Of a stretch of DNA of 64,000 nucleotides, positions 53,501 through 64,000 are shown one piece after another (position 1 is the first letter of the stretch; each line of letters starts with the position of its first letter). The notes below the pieces were generated by a model. That model was not told the DNA's origin. It saw only the letters and a program-made list of their open reading frames with translations, and searched no databases. A program made the translations under genes and the position numbers. The DNA comes from Casuarius casuarius (Eukaryota; Chordata; Aves; Casuariiformes; Casuariidae). The DNA lies in contig PTFA01000011.1 in NCBI GenBank assembly GCA_003342895.1, positions 3,211,644 through 3,275,643 of the forward strand, given 5' to 3'.

Positions 53501-56161
53501 CTGGAAAAAAAATGTATAAACAGCTCAGAAGAGCTTAGACTTGGCATTTGCTGCTTCTGTGTTTCACTCTGCAGCTATGTTTTAATGGTTTCTCGCTGCC
53601 TTGGGCAGTGCGGTATTACCTCGTACGGGCTGCATCTGAGTATTCCAATTTGAGGCAGAAAGCAAGGAGTTCCCCCATCTGTTTCAGCTTGCATGTGTTG
53701 GTGCTGTTGTTAATGTTGACAGCTGTGTTAATGTGCTAGGCCACCTGCCACATGGTACATACTGCATCCTAGGGCAAAGGCCTCACTTTTCTGCCTTCAT
53801 TGGAGCTCTAGATGGCTAAAACTGGGTTCTTCTTGGCATATCAGCCAGGGTTTCCCCTCTTACTGTTTTAAATGTGTCTAATTTATTTACTTCAAGGTCA
53901 TGTGGTTCCCAATGACTCCTGGATATACAAAAAGAATAAGATTGTCTAGCTCACTCCATGTTTGTTTTTTATGTTGATATATTTTTATTATTTTGATCAG
54001 AATTTGCTTATTTCTATTAGAATTGTGATTTGGTGTAATGTTTTCTGTATTTTCTGTTTTTTGAGACAAGAAAGGAGAAACAGATTTGAGCACAAAATGT
54101 TGCTGTTTGGGATTAGCATTTCTGATTAGCTTGGCTCCTTGTTCCTGGACAAGCACAGCCCAGGTAGTGCTTAATGCTGTGCCGTGGTGCCCCTCTGGGC
54201 ACGTCGCTGGAAGTATGAACAGATTTTGGATGCAGCCAGGTGTTCTGACTGCCTCTGTGCAAACCACTTACCATATTATACTTAAGTACATCCTGAGGTG
54301 GCTGTGTGGATTAATTGATGCTTAAGTCCTTTGAAGATACCAGATGCTTTATAAATGTTAATTATTATACTCAGGTTTGCTACAGCTCAGGGATTATATC
54401 TTAGGCAATACGTAGGGAAGCTGTGAGATGTACGTGGTAAAGAATTAAAAGTAATAAACAGTCACTGAGAGCCTGAGCCTCATTGCAGCCTGTTTGTGCA
54501 GTTCCATTTAATTGCTTTTAATAAATTGCCACTCTTCTAATTTGTTTTTGGAGCCTTAATTACTTTTATTTTGAACATAAGAGGGAGACACGAAAAGGTT
54601 CTGTAGGGATTGCTGTTATATTTTGTAGTTGGAACTCTGATTGTTGTTTCCCTGAGAATGGGCAACTACGCAGGTATTCTCAAAATGTGGGTTTTTTCTG
54701 TTTGTTTTTTTTCCCTCTGTACTGGTCTGACATGAAACACATGGTAGGTTTGTGCTGGCTTGGGGCATTCTGTATCTCTGAGAAGATTGTTTGCTCGTTG
54801 TCTGAATGCTGAAAACCAGGCAGGACCTTTCTGTGTAGTAAGTGCTGGTCCACTGAATAAGGTTTGCGACAACAATCTTTTATTGGTAACTACACCAGGA
54901 AAAAGGAAGCTAGCTTTTGTAACCTGTGAAACAACTGGCTAGTACTAATTCTGCCCAAGCTGCCCTTGTTTCTAAAATCCACGTCAGAGGTATATAAGAT
55001 GCGGACAGTATCAAGAGAAGCTATCTGGCCATTTCTTAAAGACTTTGTTTATAGCTGAGACAGTGAAAAGTAGACTGAAAAGTAGCCAGTAATTTCTTTC
55101 CAGGCTTTTTATTGCTGCTGATGTGCAGATGGGCCTGGAGTACCAACTTCATGTCCACCCCAAGCTGCTGCCGCAGCAGGCCAATACTACTATAGCATTG
55201 CAGTAAAGGAGAGCACTGGCAAAGTCTAAAGAGGGCTTGGGTATAGAGGATGTGAATCAAAGTGAAAAATGGAGAAAAATCTTACAGGAAAGAGGCAAAA
55301 TGGCACAATGCATAAAGGGGCTCATAAAAGGGTGAGGTAGGCTCTCAGAGAAAAGCAGAAATGTTCGTCAAGGAAAGAGAAAAGTATGGTTCTGTATTTA
55401 AAACCTTGAGGTCAAGTTTAGTGCATTTTTACTGGTGATTCAAACTCAGTTTTTGTGCATCACCTCCGCATCTGTAAAATCAGGATATTTGTGTACATGA
55501 GGGTAGGTCATCTGTGTTGCTGAGAGTAGTTTGATGATAACTTGAGGGAGGCCACAGTCCTCAGAGGGAGAAAACTAAGGTTTTGGTAAAAAGCCCCTTT
55601 CTAGGAAGAAGCCCCTTCAAGAGGCAGGAGAGCCCCCTTTCCTCTGCGTCGCCCATCTTCGGTGGCAAAGCTGGCCAGGGCTGCTCCTGCGTGCTCGAGG
55701 GAGGCAGAGCGGGGAAGCAGCCGTGCTTCCCTTCACCTTTGAGGCGAGTGCACTGCTCCCAGACAGCTGGGCTAGGGCAGTGCGGGCCCGGGTACCGGCA
55801 AAAATACGAGTAGTACCTGAGTTAGCACAAGCGAAATGAAAAAGTAGGCTGGAGTCAGTGTTTCCAGTTGGTCAGAAGGGGTATAAACGCTGAAGGCTCT
55901 GTGTGCTTTTACTCGCAGTTAGTTTTCACTTCTGACCTTTCGTCCCTGTTTCCACAAATTATGCCCCATTAACTTAAAAAACAAACAGACCAACAAAAAA
56001 ACCAAACCCACACACTGGTGAACAGTCAGCCCGTGCTTCCCTCCCTCGAGCGCCTCGGGGCACACGCTGCCTCCGGCTGCGGCCCAGCGCGTGGGACAAA
56101 GGCGCTGCGCGGCCGGGCCCGCGGCCGCCCCGGCGGCAGGAAGGGGCGGGGCGCGGCTCCG

Positions 56162-56321
56162 NNNNNNNNNNNNNNNNNNNNNNNNNNNNNNNNNNNNNNN
56201 NNNNNNNNNNNNNNNNNNNNNNNNNNNNNNNNNNNNNNNNNNNNNNNNNNNNNNNNNNNNNNNNNNNNNNNNNNNNNNNNNNNNNNNNNNNNNNNNNNNN
56301 NNNNNNNNNNNNNNNNNNNNN
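56162..56321. other. Assembly gap (160 N)
   Basis: An unresolved stretch inside the CpG island. It probably removes the start codon and the 5' part of the first exon of the downstream gene. Confidence 0.99.
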
Positions 56322-56406
56322 GCGGCGGCGGCTCCTCCTGGCACAGCGCCTTCTCCCGCTTCTTCGCCCGCGGCCCCCCCCGCCAGCGCCCGGCGGCCGC
56401 CCGCAG
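56322..56406 (+). CDS. Candidate first coding exon (3' part), possibly CRYBG3
   Basis: Right after the gap, an open + frame reads GGGSSWHSAFSRFFARGPPR followed by an Arg/Ala/Pro-rich end. It reaches CGCAG|GTAGGT, a strong donor at 56407, with the exon ending in a split codon (AG|). The SSWHSAFSRFFARG segment is not low complexity and could be a real N-terminus. No start codon is available because of the gap. I do not recall the CRYBG3 N-terminus well enough to match it, so the assignment rests on synteny. An alternative first-exon donor is GGCAG|GTAAAAG at about 56625. Confidence 0.4.
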
Positions 56407-58805
56407 GTAGGTCGGGGCCGTGTCCCGCCGAGGGGAGCGGAGCGGGGCCGCGCCGGCTGCTCCCTCGCGCCCGCGTTGCAGCGCCGGGGCAGGCGGGCTG
56501 GCTGCGGGGCGGAGAGAAGGCAAAGCCGGTTGTCGCGGAGCGGCCCCGGGGCGGGCGCCTCTGCCGGGGCCCCCGCGGGCTGCGCTGCGGCCGGGGCGGA
56601 GGCGCCGGGGCGAGCGGCGCGGCAGGTAAAAGCGGTGTGCGGCGGGGCTGGGGCTGGCGTCGCTGCTCGCGAAGGGAGGAAATAGCTTGGGAGAAGAAAC
56701 GCGGCCGTAGCCGGTTTGGCCTCTTCTGAAACAGGCTCGAAACTTGGGCTGGACTAATTTCTGACATCGCTCCGTGCGTCTTATTTTTCACTCTAACTCT
56801 GATACTGGTGTGAGATGTGGAGCTGACGTGAAAGCCGCGGGTGCGCTAAGGAATTTCCTCAGGGCTCAGCTCACTGCTCCGTGAGCAGCAGCGTGCGGTG
56901 AGCCTGCCTCTGCTCCCGCGGCGCCGCGCCTCGGAGCTGCCCTGCGTGACCGAGCGCTTCAGTAGAGCGGATAACTCTGTCGCTGAAATACCCCGTGCCC
57001 GAAAACCAGCACTTCTGGGGTTTCTTTTTGGCCTGGATCGGGGCGATGCGGGTGTCCGCGGTGGGGTTATCAACTTGTTGGTCAGGTCGCAGCCCCTTCC
57101 TTGGAAACTGAAAGAACAGCAGAGCACGGGGGGTTGTGGGGCTTTCTCGTTTTCAGTTTTCACACTTACTTTTCTTTTGGGGTCATGTAGATCAGATGAT
57201 ACTGCAGTATAAATATTACTGATGTGTATAAGCCTCAATGCAAAATATGTGGTCTGTGGCACCCTGATTATTAATAAACTTTTGGTGTAAGGAACTTTTA
57301 CAAGATGGAAAGTTTCTGAAACTTCTTGTGTTTTTCTTCCTCTTCCTTTCTTCTTCTTTTATTTATTTTTTTTTCTGGTGGCTGATTTCTATGTGTACAC
57401 AGAAGAGAAACACAAAGTTTCCGTTCTGTTTCTTACGGAGTCTTAGTATTGGCCATAATCTATATGGACAAAGATGGTTTTTTTGTTTATCTCTTGGGAT
57501 TTTATTTCGCCACACACGTTCAGCATTTGACACACCAGTACCTCGCCAAGGACCCCCTGGCCTTTCCTTAGCATGAAATGTTACTTTTTATATACTGCAA
57601 AAAGTCAGGACAAGGCTGCTGAATCAGGAGCATCTTCACGGTTGCATGGCTGTTGCGTTCGGCAGAGGTGATTAAGATATAAGAGAAAGAAAAGGCATGC
57701 AACTGGCTTAGAATATGAAAAGGCAATAAAAGAGGTTTAATCTGACTCCTTTTTGCCATCTCCTTGCACTTGTGGTTCAGAATAAACAAAGGAGTATAGC
57801 GGTCACATTGGTAGGAAGGAGGGCGATTCCAGTTTGGTGGGTTTTGAGCTGAATAGGGTATCTGTAGATTGCGCTGATGGTAGACCTGTTCCACTTAACT
57901 TGGGGTTGGAGTTGAGGATCTTTATCTAAATCACAGTTTCATTTCCTGCAGTCAAGAGCCTTTCCTTTATTAGGAAATCAGGATAGTCCACACAGATAAG
58001 AAAAGACCTGGGCTTCTTGGCCTTGTTCTTGAACTCTTTGCATCGCTAGCTGCAGGGTGGTAGCTCTGATCCCTCCTGAGAGTGGAAGCAAAAAATCCTT
58101 AAGTTCTGAGGAGCCCGATTTGGCGCGTTAGAGAGCTTTTTGTCGTGCTCAGTTGCAGTGCTAGTTTGGAATGCTGACGTTCTCGTATTTGGGTTGCACT
58201 GACAGCTTTCTTCATAGATTAACTTAATTGTGTACATTAAACAGTGTTGGGTTGGAATGTGGGCCATAGGTTTGCCTGTCATGTTTGTTTAGATGAGCTT
58301 TGCAGCATGGAAAAATGCGCAACCCAACCTCTGGGGGTGGGGGGGGGGAGCTAAAACTGCTCTATATGTTTGTTGTTAATGTGTGGAATATATGAGGCAA
58401 ATCGGGAAATACGTTTTTTTGTGAAGCATTATGAGAGATGTATACAATAGGATGGCTAATTTCCTATTGAAGGTATTATTATGATGTATGTTGGAACCCA
58501 ATCAAATTTGAAGTACGTAGAAAGAAGCATTAGCATTGGCATCTTTTTCCTAGCATTGGTTTTCAGCAAAGCACAACCAGCCAGAGGGGGCAGGGAGAGC
58601 AGTATATTATATAGGGCCAAATATATCCTTGTTGTACCTGCGTTGACCTCTAGAGACATGTATCCTGCTTAATCTAGCCTGCGCAGAATACTAAGGTTTC
58701 CCAAACTTTGAAAGCATACAGAAATGTCCCAAAGTAATTCTCCATCTGCTCCGGCAACTTAGGCAGCAGTGGTTATATGGAAGCCCTGAATCACGGCTTT
58801 CCACT

Positions 58806-58823
58806 CCCCCCACCCCCACCCCC
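58806..58823 (-). repeat. C-rich tract (G-rich on minus strand)
   Basis: Three C runs of 6, 5 and 5 separated by single A. On the minus strand this is a G-rich tract just short of a canonical four-run G-quadruplex. Confidence 0.7.
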
Positions 58824-60487
58824 ACAGCTGCCCATTCAACTCCAAATGGTGTGGAGCTTTCACCAGTTCTTGCTCCAGGCATTATGTTCAGATTTAGTTT
58901 TAAAAAACAACTGTGGCCCTCCTTTAAAACAGGAGGAAAGGGAGGGGGGAATTACACTGTTTGTTAATCAGTGTCTTAGACTCTTCTGAGAACTTCATTT
59001 GACTAAGAGCTTATGCTAATAACTTACGCTTACAGCAATTTGTAGCTCTGATGAACATGAGAATTGCTTGAGGCTTGCTTTAAAACCTAATCCACGCAGA
59101 CTAGATGCGAGTTTTGTGGTGGCAAAAAGTACAGCACATCTGTTAAGGGCTTACTTTGCTTTTATGTAAAACTTAAATATGAAATATCTTTCACCTAGTG
59201 CTTGCCTGCAAAAGTGCCTTCTGTAGAATTAGGATGTTGGCTTTGAACATGGGGTTTGGTGTTTTTCATCTCAGTTCTTTATCAGTGACTTCCATCAAAC
59301 ATAGTCATTATGCTCTACTCAGCTATTTGCTATTTTCAATAACACAAAATTGATTTATTTGTTACCGCAGTTATTGTCCTGGGGCAGTCCAAATCCACAG
59401 GGTGGAAAAATCCCATTGAATTTGCAGTATTCCAGCAGGAGTCTGTTTTTTATTTAACTAGGTGTTTCTTTAGTCCGTCTGGATGAAGATATAGCTTTTA
59501 TGGTGTAAATCAATTCGCTCTGGATTCTTTCAGAAATATGTGGCCTCTGCATCTCAGCAATTGGCCTGGTGTAAATAAACATGACCTAAAAAGAAGGTGC
59601 CAAGGAGGTGGGCACTTTTAGCTGATCATTTTGCTTTAACCCAGAGTTACCACCAAAATTTCCTTTAAACTATATGTATATTATTAGTTATTTTGTATAA
59701 CATTTTGCAAGTTCATTTCAGGATTATCTTTTCCCGTCAAAGTGCCATTAGTTGGTCAAATAACTGTCAACAGAAGTGGGCCTTTGTTGGGTTAGTCCAG
59801 ATATTTCTTTTACATCACTGAAGTGTACCAGAGACATCAAACAGTGAAGAGCAATCTTTTATTAGGGTTTAGAAGGCTTTTTTTTTTTTTTTTTAACTGA
59901 GATTATTATGCAGTTCATCCATTAGTTTCTAACTAAGAGCTTCCAGAGATGGAAGAACTGTGTTCATGCTGCCCAAGAAGAGACTAAAGTGTCTTTTTCT
60001 TCCTTTGGGACTGCCAGTCATTGTTCCTGTTTATAAAGCACATGTATTTGTGTAGTTGTAAAAACTGTGCATTTGGGGACTGTGTGGAATTGAAAGGGGA
60101 GTAATACATTTCAAACTTGTTTCTTTTTAAGTCACTACCTCCTGGCTGGCTGTGATTCACATACTGTTTGCGTCTTAAAAGAAATCCGTTGTTTGCTGGA
60201 AAAATCTGTCACTGCTCTCTAATAAAGATACTCTGCTTTTTGAAGGGAAGAGTTTGATTTTTTTCTTCTAACTCATTTGTAAGTATACATCAGAGATCGT
60301 GGTTTGTGGATCCAGCAAGGGGAATGCTCCAGTCATTTAGAAGAATTAAAATTAGATATACCAAAGCAAGACATATTATGAAGAATTTTTTGTTAGTTTA
60401 TTTTTCTTTTTTGCTGTTATAATGCTTCCTGGATTTTTCTGTCATATGGCTTTTATTCCAGGATAATTCAAAGTCATAGCAGTAGCA

Positions 60488-60601
60488 GAGGCCCTGATTC
60501 AGCAGGGTACCTAAGTGGTTGCCTATATTTAAATAAGTAAATGGTGCTGTGTACGGTTGTGAGATTACTTGTTTGATTAGACTTAGGCATTTCCCTGAAG
60601 T
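60488..60601. repeat. Old palindromic amniote repeat copy
   Basis: Begins GAGGCCCTGATTCAGCAGGG, then TACCTAAG, and ends near ACTTAGGCATTTCCCTGA. This matches in outline a palindromic repeat recalled from reptile and bird genomes (GGGCCTGATTCAGCAAxGTACTTAAG...CTTAAGTGCTTTGCTGAATCAGGCCC). The left end is well preserved and the right end is degraded. Confidence 0.55.
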
Positions 60602-63600
60602 TCCCTGGTGGAGCTGAGACCAAAAGGAGCAAGCCCAGCAGCTGGCCATGTACTTGTGAGACATTTCCTAAAGGAAATGCTATTGGAGTATTAATTACAA
60701 TAGTAGCACCCCTTGGAAGAAGGAAAACAGCTTTTTTGTTTACTATTTTAAATGTTAACATTATTGTTGCCTTTCCAATTATAGGCTTAAGTGCTAGAGT
60801 CAATACAAAAATATTTCCAAAGTATCTATGAACCTTCAGTTTTGAGTAACGCTTTTACAAAGATAAAAACTTATCAATTTTCTTATCTGGTCAACAAAAG
60901 AGTCACAGATGACAAAACAGAATTAGAAATATATTTCTGTGAGGATTGTATTTCTGGTTACTGGAACTTCCCAAAAGGCTCAAAACCCAGCTACTGCTTT
61001 TATTTTTTGAGAATTTTTTGTGCTTCATACAAAGTGAATTCAAAGTGAGACAGTAGCACAACACTACATTGGTTAGCCTGTAGGCTTTCCAGGGAAAGTA
61101 TTTTCATTTCTAAAATCAGTTTTACAGATTCTAACTGACTTTATGGTATCACTTTGAAGACTATTTTAAGATGAGAAATGCCAAATGATGGCAAAAATGG
61201 TTTGTGGATTTCCTTCTGGCATCAGTCTTGCGACCTGAAATACACTCTCTAATTGTGTTAATGTAATATCTGTGATTTGGCTTATTTTGAAATGTAGCCT
61301 TGCGTTTTTTTGAATGTTCGAACATTTCTTAAATTGCTAAAATGTTTTACTGAAGGTAACGTATCTGCTTCAGCAGTTCGGAGGTCTCGTGGTCTAAGCG
61401 TAGGAAGCCTGGGTAGATCTGAGCTTTGCCTATCGACAGTGATGTGGTGGGGAAGAATGTATGTGGAAATAATTCTTGTAAGCACATGAAGAGCAAATGC
61501 AGAAAAAAATTCCAGTAACAACAGACATTTTTTTTATAATCGTCAATTAAGTGTTAGAAATTTAGCCACTGAATTTATTTTGGTTGAATGGAAAATACAT
61601 GCTTTCAGCTTGAAAGAGAGAATCTGATAATGACTGGAAAGTGTCTGTAGGATACTGCTGGATTTATATTTTGTGATTAAAAATTGCAGAACTGGAGAAA
61701 TACCTTCTTGTATTGAACTTGTAGCCTTGTACACTTCTACTAATATTTTCCCGATCTGGCCTGATTAGAAGAGCTCACTGCATTTTACTGTTGACACCAA
61801 TGCCCTCTGGGTGTTTTTTCCTGGTTGCTTTTTAATGATGTTTTTCAAAATTCTGTTAAACCAGGTTTATTTTTATGAGAAAAGAAAGCAGTTACTGCTT
61901 CTTTAAAGCTTTCCTGAGGGTTTTTGTTTGCTGGGGTGGGAGGGAGTTATTGGGGTTGGGTTTTTTTTTCCAGTATTCTCTATTTCTTTGTCATTTTTAA
62001 GTACCTTTGTTGATCCCCACACCTGCAGATATGTGCCTTTTGAAAAGGGATGTATAACAGACTGTCTATTCTGTCTTCTGTTTTAACTTTGCTAAATGTA
62101 AATAGTTTATAAATCTGTTCCGATATTCTACCAAGTTTATGTGCTAGCAGTCAGTAACGTATTTGTTTTGTAGGAATGCTGGAAAGTTCATCTAACCCAT
62201 CAGACTAGTAAATATGGAGTGGGTTCTAAATTAATGTTCGTTGCTATGCTTGACAGATGCCAGAAGAAAAACGTTGATGTAATCTGTTATAATCCTACTG
62301 TCCAATATCAAAATAGCCTCTGCTCAGAAACAATTTATATTTCTTTTCTCTAGCCTTTGTACGGCTGTTCAATTCCCTCACGTGTACAACAGATTAAGCT
62401 ATTCAGCAAGAGTGATCATGGACCACTATACCTATTTCACTTAGTTCTAGCATTTAAATTTAAAGGAGAATGTTCAGTGTAAAGACACATGGTTGGGTTC
62501 TTGCATTTTAATAAGAATTTTCTTTATAAAATGAATCTTTATAAATCTTTATAAATGTTTTAGAACATACTTTTTTTAAAATGTTTTTTTAGTTTGTGTT
62601 TTGCAAGAGATTTAAACAAAATCTATTTTCTACTAACACTCTCTGTAGCTCACATAGTACATATGAAACAGTGCTGCTAACCTAGCTTTGCTGTGCAAGC
62701 AGAGCAAAAAGCAGTATGTAAATAAGTATCATAAACAGGTTTGAGAGGAAGAATTGTTTCAATTAAAACAGTCTGACTTGCTTAATGCTGTCTGTAATCA
62801 AACCAGTTTTCAGGTGAGATTGTTTAATTGAATATAATGTATTTTATGTGATGTATTTTATTTTGTTATTCCAAAACTTAAATTAATCAGCTGATTGTAA
62901 CATTTTTCTTGCCTAAAGTTCCAGTCTCTTTATTCTTCTAACTTCATTTTCTTCTTCCTTACCCTTCTCTGCATTCCTTTTCCTCCGCTTGCCTGCTTAT
63001 TTATTTTAAATGAACTAATAGCGTTGCTTTCCTTTGACTCTTTAATTTCAAGCTCACTGACTTGTTTTTATAATTTCCATTTATCTTAATGTCTTTACAA
63101 CTCCTCCTATGTGTGTGGCCTAAGTTTAGGCACAGAAGTAGGTGCCAGAAACTTCACATTCAAATTTCTGTTCAAACATTGGCTCCCTCTTAAGACAAGC
63201 CTTAACAGCCTTGCCAGAAACTATGGGAAGACTTTGTCACTGCTACTACCATTTTGTTTCCCAGGGATAGATGTTAGCCCCAGGAATTTTGCTGTGAAGT
63301 TGGCCAAAGTTTTTCATTTTGAAGCTTTTCAAAAAGGGCAGTATTTTATTTTGTGGAAAAAAAAATATATCAGAGAAAAGAGCTCTTTGCTCATTGGGAA
63401 AATGCCAACATCTTTATTTTATTCTTTCTTGTTCTCATTTGAGTGTATTTTGACTTCATTTGATGCGGAAGACTTAACAACATTTCCTTTTTCTTTTTTG
63501 GTAATTGTCCAAAACACCTTTAACTTCCACTAAGTTGCAATAAGCAAAATCAAAAACAACTTTGACTCTTTTTTTTTTTCTTTTTCCTACATGTGTTTTC

Positions 63601-64000
63601 AACAATTACAAGTAATGAAAAAAGAGGTGATTTGGGGAAGAAAGCAATATTTCTGGGGGTAGGAAAGAAACACTTTTGTTATATTAATCGTAAGAAAGGA
63701 AAAAGCTTCTAGGTTTAAAAAAATGTTTTGAACACAGCAAATAGGACAAAAATTGGAAATTTAAATGTATTTCATGATTTTTCTCTGCCATTTGAATAAC
63801 CAATAGCTTGACTGATTTGCAAGGCAAAATATATCAGTGCTGTTGACACCACTCACACTCTATCAAAATGCCACCTTGCCGTGTCCTGCAGCAGTAATTT
63901 GAAATCTTTTTATGAAAGAAAATAGAATTCTCTGCTATTGATTACAGTTGAAGTGAATCTGGATTTCTCAGTATTTCAAAGCAGTGTATGTGAATCTTGA

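Larger units (their letters stand above)
42951..55599. other. Intergenic region between ARL6 and the next CpG island
   Basis: About 12.6 kb with no convincing exon. It contains homopolymer runs (T13A9 at 46887-46908, A10G13 at 50521-50543) and one undetermined base at 51216. Homeodomain-like motif clusters near 46430 and 54500 are noted. Its open frames (up to 126 residues, 53887-54267 minus) show no recognisable domain. Confidence 0.6.
55600..57200 (+). promoter_or_regulatory. CpG island with assembly gap, presumed CRYBG3 promoter
   Basis: The second strongly GC- and CpG-rich block in the window, densest from 56030 to 56720. It is interrupted by 160 N, which is common at very GC-rich avian promoters. 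GC-box-like GGGGCGGGGCGC lies at 56145-56156, just before the gap. By known vertebrate gene order (EPHA6, ARL6, CRYBG3), this should be the start of CRYBG3. The gene identity is inference. Confidence 0.6.
56407..64000 (+). other. Presumed first intron of the downstream gene
   Basis: After the GC-rich flank ends near 57200 the sequence is AT-rich again. No exon with homology I recognise was found. It contains C-rich and G-rich short tracts (58339-58348, 58806-58823) and an old palindromic repeat copy at 60488-60601. A 140-residue open frame at 63111-63533 has no recognisable domain. Confidence 0.5.

Noticed and set aside
53887..54267. 126-residue minus frame between ARL6 and the second CpG island
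   Set aside because: No domain, Ser/Thr/Asn-rich random composition and no promoter-like context.
55919..56791. Minus-strand 290-residue frame through the CpG island gap
   Set aside because: The frame is held open by N and by GC-rich sequence lacking stops. The Pro/Arg/Ala composition is an artefact of CpG-island DNA.
63111..63533. 140-residue + frame near the window end
   Set aside because: Ordinary intron-like sequence rich in Phe, Leu and Lys codons from T/A tracts, with no recognised motif. A real CRYBG3 exon here cannot be excluded but is not supported.

Overview
This is vertebrate nuclear DNA, most likely from a bird. Short coding exons with clean GT-AG junctions are separated by kilobase introns. 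Two CpG islands stand out from an AT-rich background. The interspersed repeats look like sauropsid CR1/L3-type LINE pieces and old degenerate amniote repeats, with no Alu, B1 or L1. The small N runs fit a draft assembly. No operons, CRISPR arrays, phage or recognisable endogenous virus were seen.

Layout, all genes on the + strand:
- 1-12138: the 3' end of an Eph receptor tyrosine kinase. The C-terminus identifies it as EPHA6. Three final coding exons carry the end of the kinase domain, the SAM domain and a C-terminal PDZ-type ligand.
- 12139-23390: 3' UTR and intergenic DNA with old repeats.
- 23390-24090: a CpG island with GC boxes and an RFX-type X-box. This is the presumed ARL6 promoter and non-coding exon 1.
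- 27154-42250: the complete 186-residue coding sequence of ARL6 (BBS3) in seven coding exons. All G1-G5 GTPase motifs are intact, and a 3' UTR runs to a poly(A) signal near 42925. A 13-nt microexon at 39770-39782 would switch the C-terminus to a long form like the vision-associated BBS3L isoform.
- 42950-55600: intergenic DNA.
- 55600-57200: a second CpG island interrupted by a 160-nt gap. It probably holds the first exon of the next gene, which by vertebrate synteny (EPHA6-ARL6-CRYBG3) should be CRYBG3.
- 56407-64000: presumed first intron of that gene.

The three genes share no pathway. EPHA6 is an ephrin-A receptor, ARL6 recruits the BBSome coat at cilia, and CRYBG3 is a beta-gamma-crystallin-repeat protein. 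Their order is conserved synteny. The most interesting signals are the ARL6 microexon with its alternative reading frame, the X-box that fits ARL6's ciliary role, and a 1.35-kb relic LINE in the last EPHA6 intron. I did not find an undescribed biological system. Most remaining open frames are short chance frames in introns or spacers.
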